DNA of 64,000 bases, taken from contig NW_026947506.1 of NCBI RefSeq assembly GCF_034190915.1, positions 13,949,501 to 14,013,500 of the forward strand, read 5' to 3'. The stretch is from Cavia porcellus. Its lineage: Eukaryota > Chordata > Mammalia > Rodentia > Caviidae. Of this stretch, positions 56,628-64,000 are shown piece by piece. The position numbers and the translations under genes were made by a program. The first letter of the stretch is position 1. Each line of letters opens with the position of its first letter. The notes below the pieces were generated by a model. That model had not been told where the DNA came from. It did no database searches and saw only the letters and a list, made by a program, of their open reading frames with translations.

Positions 56628-57309
56628 AATTTTTAAAAAAATTCTATTTGCCAAGATATTTCTACATTGCAAACAGCCAAAAGCAAACTACAACCTGAAA
56701 CAAGGAGACAATATGAACCAATTTTTCTTAAATTCTGTATCTCAGGTAGTTCATCCCTGTAGCTAAGTATCTAAGTACATAAATAAATATAGGAAAATCT
56801 AATAAAATTCAGTTAGGTGTCTCTCCTGAATAAACTTCCAAATGCATCAATTACTTTAATCACTTAATTGAGTGACTGATGACTTCTAATATATCATATA
56901 TATATAAAGGAGGTCACAGGACATATGCTGTAGCACAGTGGTGCCACTCATAACCCTGTGCTTGTCACTACTTCCCATTTGTCATGAGGTGACTAGCTTT
57001 CTTCAAGCATGCCGTTCTGTAATTCCAATTTTAGGTAAACCACTTTTAATTTAGTTCAAATACTTTCAGTTACTTCAATCTTTTTTTTCTTAATGCTTTT
57101 TGGGTTTTGGGACATGTACTCAGACACCATTAAGTTTCCCTATATCCTACTTTGTAGATTCTTCTACACAATATTCAGGAATAGAAAAAATATTCACAAA
57201 ACATTCTAATGCACAATAATGCTAGTAAATAGAATTCTAGAAGATGACCTAAATACAGAATGAATAAATACCCTTGAATATGATGAAATATGAAATAATA
57301 TGAATTCTT

Positions 57310-57310
<1 letters not shown>
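56628..57310. other. AT-rich DNA, no feature seen
   Basis: No recognised repeat or ORF. Confidence 0.4.

Positions 57311-57352
<42 letters not shown>
57311..57352 (+). repeat. (TA)n microsatellite
   Basis: A pure TA run abuts the poly(T) of the following antisense B1. Confidence 0.95.
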
Positions 57353-57353
<1 letters not shown>

Positions 57354-57357
<4 letters not shown>

Positions 57358-57511
57358 TTTTTTTTTTGTCTTTTTGAGACAGGGTCTTGCTATGCAGTTC
57401 AGGCTGCCCTTGAGCTCACTTTGTAGCCCAGGCTGGTCTCAAACTCACAACAATTCTTCTGTCTCAACTTCCCGAGTGCTGGAATTACAGCCATGAGCCA
57501 CCACGCTCAGC
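57354..57511 (-). repeat. B1 SINE, antisense
   Basis: Poly(T), GTCTTTTTGAGACAGGGTCT, AGCCCAGGCTGGTCTCAAAC, then GTGCTGGAATTACAGCCATG and CACCACGCTCAGC. This is the least diverged B1 in the window, with the 29-bp internal duplication typical of rodent B1 region visible (GTTCAGGCTG and CCCAGGCTGG). Confidence 0.93.
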
Positions 57512-57529
57512 AATTTATATCTTCAGTAC

Positions 57530-57830
57530 ACACATCTATTTTGAAGAGAATAAGACATTACGGTAGTCATTGTTGATTTTCCTATTGTCTGGTCTTAAAG
57601 GCCTGTAGTGCTTTCATTCTTCCATTTTGATCAGTTTTATACTATTTTTTGTTTGAATCCATTGTGTGTGAAGATATAGACAACTATTTTGAAGAAAACA
57701 AGAGTCATTATGGTAGCCACTATTGATCACCTGTTGTCTTGCTTTGAAATCTTGTGACACTTTTATTGTTTTCTTCTGACCTTCTTTGTTCTGCTTTATT
57801 ATGTTCTATTTTCCCTGTTAAGATAAAAAT
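57530..57830 (+). mobile_element. LINE-1 3' UTR fragment, sense, two modules
   Basis: TTTTGAAGAGAATAAGACAT..GGTAGTCATTGTTGA and TTTTGAAGAAAACAAGAGTC..GGTAGCCACTATTGA are successive ~150-bp modules of the same kind as in 14,606-15,480 and, reversed, 62,020-62,420. Confidence 0.8.
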
Positions 57831-58348
57831 TATATTTTCAGTATAATTGTATTTATAATATCAGTGAAAATTGGGCAAAAATTCTTCTAAGTTCTGAGTG
57901 ATAAAGGATAATATTACATCAGAGAAATTTTGGCTAAAATAAGTAAAGAGAGGAGACATTCCCTTTGCCTAATTCCTGGGTCACATTAAGCTCAATTATT
58001 TAAACTGTAACCTGGAGCAACAGGCACATACATTAAACTTACAAGAAGAGTTGAGAAATACATCTGCTGTATTTAAAACCAAACCTTGATAAGACTGCCA
58101 GTGCAGATGCAAAGAAAGAGGCTATTAATTATTTCATTGTGGGTAAAAAGAACTACTTATTTTTAGACCAAGTATATCTCATTTCTATTGAGCACACAAG
58201 AAAATGTTCAGTCCAGGCAGATTCAGCACAAAATATGAAATACAAATCTTCTGGCTATACAAAATGTATGGGGGAAAAATGTTGTAATCTAGAATTGAGC
58301 AACATTTCAAATATAAGATTGCAAATCTACAAAAGATAAAGTTATTTT

Positions 58349-58368
58349 AAATATATATATATATATAT
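58349..58368 (+). repeat. Short (TA)n
   Basis: Pure TA run of about 20 bp. Confidence 0.8.
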
Positions 58369-58540
58369 GCTTTATGCACAACAAACACTATAATGATTAA
58401 AATTTGCTTCAATTGGAAAGGTGTCCTGGAGTAAGCATGGAATGTCTGGAGTAGGCCAAAAAAATCAGTTTTATCAAAAATAAAATCTTCACAAAAATGT
58501 ACAGACGATATGAGCAAATGTTTTTGAAATGTTCATGCAA

Positions 58541-59015
58541 AATAACAGGCACAAAATTAAGGAAGATAGGCAAATGAATATGAGCAATGGAATTTAGTTT
58601 TCTATTTAAAGAGTTCATCAGATGAGAAAATGGCTAGTGTTTGTAGCCTAGAAGTAGATATTATCAGTCTCTACTAGCAGAGGGTATGTGGTGTGAATTA
58701 AAAATAGCATGGTAGATGCAGTACCATGCACCTGTAATGTGAGCTGTTTAGAAAGCTGGGGCAAGGGGGTCACATGTTTCAGTCTAGTGTGAGCCTTGTA
58801 GTGACACCTTGTTTTGAAAAAAATACATATGTATTTTTCAAGTCCTCAACTGCATATACTCTAAGATGTCTATGAAACTTTGTCAAATCCTCTATGTCAC
58901 CCAAAACAAGATGTTTGCAGAATTCATCTGAATGAGAAAAATGGAAAGATAACAGGCACAAAATTAAGGAAGATAGGTGAATGAAGATGAGCAATGAAAT
59001 TTAGTTTTCTATTTA
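58541..59015 (+). repeat. Direct repeat pair (~68 bp) around a decayed B1
   Basis: AACAGGCACAAAATTAAGGA..AATTTAGTTTTCTATTTA occurs at about 58,543-58,610 and 58,949-59,015, offset about 406 bp. Between them lies a decayed sense B1-like sequence (58,705-58,822, GCATGGTAGATGCAGTACCA to CACCTTGTTTTG). Confidence 0.8.
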
Positions 59016-60430
59016 GAGAATAGAAATTCCCATTGCTGGGGAAGATGGATATAAGATGTTGTGAAGACAACATGTAGTGACCGTGGCAGGAGTGAGGTGT
59101 ACATAGAGTAATGCAAATGCAGAGGGAAATGATTCTATGTGAATTGAAGTGAACTCTTAACTACATCAATTAGGTCAGATTAAAACTTTGAATCTGGATT
59201 TCTCAGTAAAACTCATGTATAGTGCTCTGAATTCTCTAGGTTCAGTAGGCAACATGATAAAGATGTACATGAAGCAGTGGCCTACAATCAATAATGATGA
59301 GGAGGGATTGAGGGCAGAATGAAGTCTCACATGGAACTGTGTTCCTAGTGACATGGGGGCAAATATTTTCTTTGGAGTGAGGTATCTCATCTGTTGTGCA
59401 ATACTGAGCATTACACATAAAGCTACCATCACCACAAGATGCTATGTGGAACCATACATAGGGTCCCCAGTGTAAATATTGGAAAGCAGGCCAAGACTCC
59501 CAATTGTCAGTCTCAAGAATGCAGTGAGGAAAGTAAAAAACAGAGAAAAGAATAATACTCAAACAGTGGCTGGGAAGTCAGTATCTCTGGATCTGATCTC
59601 CTCACTCCCAAAGCAGCCACTCTGTATTTAGTGTATAACTTAGACTCAAGATGGTGTAGATAACCTTATGCTCAGAAGTATCTTGACCATAAGAATAACC
59701 CTGAGATGACTCATGAAGTTGTAGATGATCTATGCTGAGAAGAGTCAATGGGAAAACTCAGATGTGTGATACCAATAATCTCAATTGTTCTGTTTATCCC
59801 ATAGGGAAATATGTAAAATTAGCCATTCTGAATTTGTGATCGCTAACAAGATGCCAGTAAAATTCACTCATAATCTGACATGACAGCAAAAATTATTGAA
59901 AATTTCACGTTTTGAAGACTATGACTAGTCACTGAAGTCTACTGATTTAGCATTGTTTTTGGACTCCTACACTGTCTGTATGAATAGATAGTTGAAAGGG
60001 GAAAACTAACCCACCTGAGAATTGCCAGCCTGGGAGATGCTTCCATATCTCTAGCTCTGCAACTGAATCACAAGGTGTGGGAGTCTTTCACCTTCTCTTG
60101 CAGCCTCTCTTTCCTAGCTGCTCACAATCTGGGCTTCCCTACACTAACAAGGCAAAAGAGGCTTCACTGAGTAATGCTGAGAGTTGAGACAGGCTGAAAG
60201 GTGTGCAGAAATTTTCAAGAGATTCCTTAAATTGAAGACTCATCATTTATTCCTACTGTGCCTTTCTGTATAAGCCATTGCCACTGGCCTAACAAGATAC
60301 CAACAGGGAAGGGTTCTCCTTAGGCTAAGGTAAATCTAGGAGGTATCTAAGGTGATTCCAGATACTACAGTCTCTAAGTCATTATATAACACATTGAAAA
60401 GCTTTATACACAACTCTTGACTGTACTATC
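59016..60430. other. No gene or repeat recognised
   Basis: The 86-106 codon minus-strand ORFs at 59,175-59,562 overlap one another in two frames and have no recognised domain. Confidence 0.4.
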
Positions 60431-61672
60431 TTAGATACTATTCTCTCATTGGTGGGACAAAATACATGATGTGCAAAATTGAAGAAGAAAAGGTTTACTT
60501 AGCCCAGAATTTGTGGATATTTCAGTCCATAATGTGTTGGCTCTCATGCAGGATGGAATGGCACAGAGGAAAGAGCTCAAGGTGGCAGAAGACAGCAAAA
60601 GCAACAAGAGCAAAAAGTGGGTTGAGGGATTCAAACTTCATTTTCTCCCTTATGTGGTAAGCAGGCCAGGCCTTCCCATGGCAACTGTAGCACTCACACA
60701 GTGTCCATGCTCTTCTGTTAAACAGGAAAGGATGTTTACATACTAAGGACAACAACTCCCTGAGTGGCTTTGCTAAACTTCTAAACTTATCAAGTTGACA
60801 CAGTGTATCAAAAATTAAAGCAATTCTCAAGCAGAAAATTTAGACCAGTCCTAATACTTTACACTACTGTAAGTGCTGATGACTGTTCAAAGCATGGGCT
60901 GTTGTCATTCATCATGAGTCACCATCCTAATGTTCTCCATGAGTGGTGCACCAAATCCTCCAATTAATAATAATATATGTGCTGCCTCCAAGTAGCTGAT
61001 GATGAGAAGGAATGGTCTTTCCTGATGCTGAGGAAATTAAGATCATCTGAGAGAATGTTCAAAACCTGAGGGGAAAGAAGTATATTTCAAAAACTATAAC
61101 CGCAAAATCAATAAGAGCAAACTGTGGGGTGGGGATTCAAAGTTGATTTCCTCTCTTATATGGTAAGCAAACCAGCCCTTCCTATGGTGAGTGCAGCATT
61201 CACACAATCTCCATGTGCTCCTGCTGCACACAATCAGAATGCTTACAAAATAAGGACAAGAGCTCCACGCTGAGTGGCTTATTAAATATCTAAACTTCTC
61301 AAGTTGACACAGTGTATCAACAATTATAGCAATTATTCAGCAGAAAATTGTAGGCCAGCATTTTAATACATACACATGAGTTATCACAATACTGGACACT
61401 TCAGAGCCCTGTCCTAGTACTGTACACTACTGCAGGTGCAGATGACTGTTCAAAGCATGGGCTGTTGTATTTCATCATGAGACACCATCCTAATGTTCTC
61501 AAAGGGTGGCACACCAAATCACCCAATTAACAATAGTAAATGTGCTACTTCCAAGTAGTGTATGATGAGTAGGAATTGTCTTTCCTGATACTGAGGAAGT
61601 TAAGACCATCTGACAGTCTCTATTCAAAACATAAGGGGAAAGAAATACATTTCAAAAACTGTAACCTACAAA
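60431..61672 (+). repeat. Tandem duplication of a ~510-560-bp unit
   Basis: Copy 1 (about 60,594-61,100) and copy 2 (about 61,101-61,672) share, in order, AGCAAAxxGTGGG, TTATxTGGTAAGCA, AAACTTxTCAAGTTGACACA, GTTCAAAGCATGGGCTGTTG, CACCATCCTAATGTTCTC and GGGGAAAGAA. Copy 2 has about 50 extra bp near 61,360-61,410. The sequence before copy 1 (60,440-60,590, TTTACTTAGCCCAGAATTTG) belongs to the same unidentified element, perhaps an ERV interior. Confidence 0.8.
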
Positions 61673-62014
61673 TAACTAATTTCAAATTTATAAACACTTA
61701 GCTAATACACAAGAATCCAAGTGTGTCTTTCAGGCTTGCCCTCATGCATTCTCAATGGACACAGATTTACAAATTTCTTGACATGTGAGCGGGTGTTGAC
61801 TTTGTGAACTTTGAGTATAGGGATGGGTATAAATCCCTCACCCTATCTTGGATTGGGGTTCTACAACTTTAGTCCCATCACTCTGAGAGGCAGAGGTAAG
61901 AGGCTCTCAATTTCAGTCTTAGAATAGGTAACATAGTGAGACCCAGTGTTAACATTTAAAATAACCAAAGTGAATGTCCCAGTTTCATCCCCAGTACAAG
62001 AAATACACAGGATT
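61673..62014. other. No feature seen, possible decayed B1
   Basis: A weak B1-like pattern in sense orientation (CTACAACTTTAGTCCCATCA..GAGGCAGAGGTAAGAGG..AGTGAGACCCAGT, 61,860-61,950). Confidence 0.35.
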
Positions 62015-62680
62015 TCAAAACAAGGGAATATGAAGTCATTAGTGGCTACCATAATGTCTCTTGTTTTCTTCAAAATAGTTGTGCATATCTTTACACACAA
62101 TGAATTCAAAGAAAACTAAATAATGTAAAATGGATCAAAACAGAAGAATGAAATCATTCCAGGCCTTCAAAACAAGACAATAGGAAAAAACAATGGCAAC
62201 TGTTATGTCTCTTGTTCTCTTCAAAATAGCAGTTCATATCCTCACAGATATTAAAATCAAATGATAGAAAACAGAATAAAACAAATCACAAGAAAGAATA
62301 AAAGCATTATAGGACTTCAAAATAAGATGATAAAAAAATCAGCAATGGCTGCCATAAGGTCTCCTTTTCTTCATAATATTTATTCATACAATCACATATA
62401 ATACAGTCAGTTCCAGTAAACAGTTTAGGAGAAATTCTAGACATCTATAAACCTATATATGTACATCTATCCTTTATGTATTGGAGGGAATAACAAAACA
62501 AAACAAAAATTACAAAGACAACCATGAAACAAAATAGACGAATAAATAACAATAACAAAGAACCCAAAGCAAAAACAATAAAGGCTTTCAAAATAAGGTG
62601 GTAGGAACTTAACAAAGGTTGTTATTTTGCATAGTTATCTTCAAATGTGTTACTCATGTCACAAGATATGGACATGAAAA
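62015..62680 (-). mobile_element. LINE-1 3' UTR repeat modules, antisense
   Basis: Reverse-complement modules recur with TCTTGTTTTCTTCAAAATAG (62,058), TCTTGTTCTCTTCAAAATAG (62,210), TCCTTTTCTTCATAAT (62,362) and a weaker one near 62,630. The first three are spaced about 152 bp apart. Each is preceded by TTCAAAACAAG..ATAGGAA-type sequence. Confidence 0.85.
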
Positions 62681-62819
62681 ACTGATCTACTCCTATGAAT
62701 GTTACCTTTTTAGTTCCAAGAATTAATAGAATTACTAGTACTATGATCTTACCCATCTTAAGTGTATATGTTCTACTTAATATCTTTTTTCTTTCCCCTT
62801 TGTTCTTTCACCTTTTCCC

Positions 62820-63146
62820 TGAGTTATTTTTCTCACTTCACCAGTTTCTTACATTTTTGCAATGTTTATTGAGTTTTTTTATTTAGTGAAAAAAAGCAAA
62901 ACAGAAAAAGTTTATAAATAGTACAAAATTTCACACACACAGAGTAAGAAATCACTAGTTGATAAAGTACATATTGTTATTTTAGAAGTAGTAGTTCAAC
63001 TTATGAAATCAAAGAATAAAAAGTGAATGAAAAATCAAACAGTGACAGTATAAGCTATTCTGTTTGATGAATGAACAAAACTTAGTAGTATGGTTATCTA
63101 TCTTTCATACTTAAACATACATATAGTTATATCCTTCAGAATACTT
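62820..63146 (-). mobile_element. Terminal LINE-1 3' module, antisense
   Basis: The reverse complement aligns with 17,630-17,850: AACCATACTACTAAGTTTTG, AACAATATGT, ATCAACTAGTGATTTCTTAC and an A-rich end at about 62,875. It is interrupted at its right edge by an ID-like SINE. Confidence 0.75.
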
Positions 63147-63251
63147 TTTTTTTTTTTGGTCTTTTTCATTTTTATCGGTACCAGGGATCAAACTCACGAC
63201 TGCCTGCTTGCAAGGCAGGCGCTTATGCCGCTGAGTTAAGTCCCCAGCCCC
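63147..63251 (-). repeat. Young ID-like SINE, antisense, inside LINE-1
   Basis: Poly(T) of 12, TTTTTATCGGTACCAGGGAT, GACTGCCTGCTTGCAAGGCAGG core and AAGTCCCCAGCCCC. Flanks AGAATACTTT and AGAACACTTT are a probable target duplication. It postdates the LINE-1 it interrupts. Confidence 0.95.
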
Positions 63252-64000
63252 TAGAACACTTTCTTTTCCTATCATTATTACAGTATCTGTTATACATTTT
63301 GGATCTCATTACTCTTTCAACTTTTTAGTATTATTTTTATACTAGACATACAATATATTTACAAATGTGAGTCTGATTTATTTCACTTATATGGATAACC
63401 TCAAGTTGCCTCCATTTACCTATAAATGCCTCAAGATCATCCTTTTATAGCTGAGTAATATTGCATTGTATAAAAATACTAAATCTTTGTCATCCATTCT
63501 GTGATGATGCCCATTTTTTGAGAGGGTCTTTGAGTTTGAGGGCTTGGTGTTTAATTCTTTGTGTTCTGGATATAAGTCCTTTGTCTGAGGTACTGCTGGC
63601 TGAAATTCCTTCCTATTCTATGAGCTTTCTTTTTCATTTTGTTGGTCATTTCTTTTGAAGTGAAAAGACTTTTGAGTAACATTAGATCTGAGTTGTTGAT
63701 TTTTGAAGTATTTCCTGTGTGGTTTTTCATTTTGTTCATGAATTCTTTGCCTACCACTTTATCTCCAAGATTTTTACCTACCTTGTATTCCAGTAGATTT
63801 AATTTTTCTGTTTGAATATTTAGATCTGTGATCCAGCTTGACTTTAGTTTAGTGCATAGTGATGGACATGATTCGAGTTTCAGTCTTCAGCATGGGGAAA
63901 TCCAGTTTTCCCAACACCATTTATTAAAGGGGTTATCCTTCTTCCAATACACATGTTTAGCCCCTTTGTCAAATATAAGGTGGCTGAGTGTTTTTGTAGT
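63252..64000 (-). pseudogene. LINE-1 ORF2 C-terminal part, antisense (runs off window)
   Basis: The minus strand aligns with 19,900-20,950 of the sense element: NKWCWENWISPC then TGA (63,887-63,889), RLKLE, a KDLNIQTEKLNLL-type stretch and FMNKMKNHTGNT. An internal deletion near 63,515 joins it to the EYYSAIK-type C-terminus near 63,440-63,480. Frameshifts are present. The 5' part lies beyond the window. Confidence 0.85.

Overview
The window is non-coding nuclear DNA of a mammal, most likely a rodent. The evidence is B1-type (7SL-derived) SINEs, short ID-like SINEs derived from tRNA-Ala (anticodon loop CTTGCAA between CCTGC and GCAGG), LINE-1 with A-rich 3' ends, class I (gammaretrovirus-like) endogenous retroviruses, and AT-rich sequence with microsatellites. 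The ID-like consensus with GGCATAAGC after box A resembles, from memory, SINEs of kangaroo rats, gophers or beavers (Castorimorpha), but I cannot confirm this. I found no intact host gene, no exon-like ORF of a known host protein and no genuine tRNA or rRNA gene. Almost every ORF longer than 60 codons lies in a repeat or looks like chance.

The main architecture is a head-to-tail segmental duplication. Unit 1 spans 1-36,668 (its start coincides with the window start and may lie further left), unit 2 spans 36,669-52,025, and unit 3 runs from 52,026 to about 56,340, where it becomes hard to follow. Units 1 and 2 are collinear but differ by large blocks. Unit 1 has about 19.4 kb (6,145-25,545) of nested LINE-1 and ERV sequence, plus blocks at 3,750-4,960, 28,690-31,980 and 32,490-35,665, that unit 2 lacks. 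Unit 2 has a private ERV (40,104-42,630), a private SINE (39,858-39,980) and a private ORF1-only LINE-1 (48,148-51,560). Unit 3 carries an extra antisense LTR (55,184-55,808). Because the units are paralogs, many insertions have a visible empty site elsewhere in the window, so target-site duplications and relative ages can be read directly. Inside each unit an older, more diverged duplication (X near 1,340-3,480, Y near 25,840-27,330) is also visible.

Region by region: 1-6,145 is unit 1 with a B1/ID/B1 composite, a solo-type LTR and SINE remnants. 6,145-13,700 is diverged DNA with an LTR plus retroviral gag remnant (8,950-10,330) and an LTR-like cluster. 13,700-22,770 is a stack of LINE-1 pieces, including an inverted duplication, a broken ORF2 and a 166-bp perfect inverted fragment flanked by a target-site duplication. 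23,120-24,250 holds a long perfect hairpin and a degenerate ~120-bp tandem array. 25,545-36,668 is the rest of unit 1. 36,669-56,340 is units 2 and 3. 56,340-64,000 is flanking DNA with a B1, a tandem duplication near 60.6-61.7 kb, and antisense LINE-1.

Nothing here works together as an operon or pathway. The biology is retrotransposition and duplication. The points most worth checking are the ORF1-only LINE-1, the LINE-1 3' UTR built of repeated ~150-bp modules, the templated 166-bp insertion, and an in-frame ORF2 stop shared by two LINE-1 copies.
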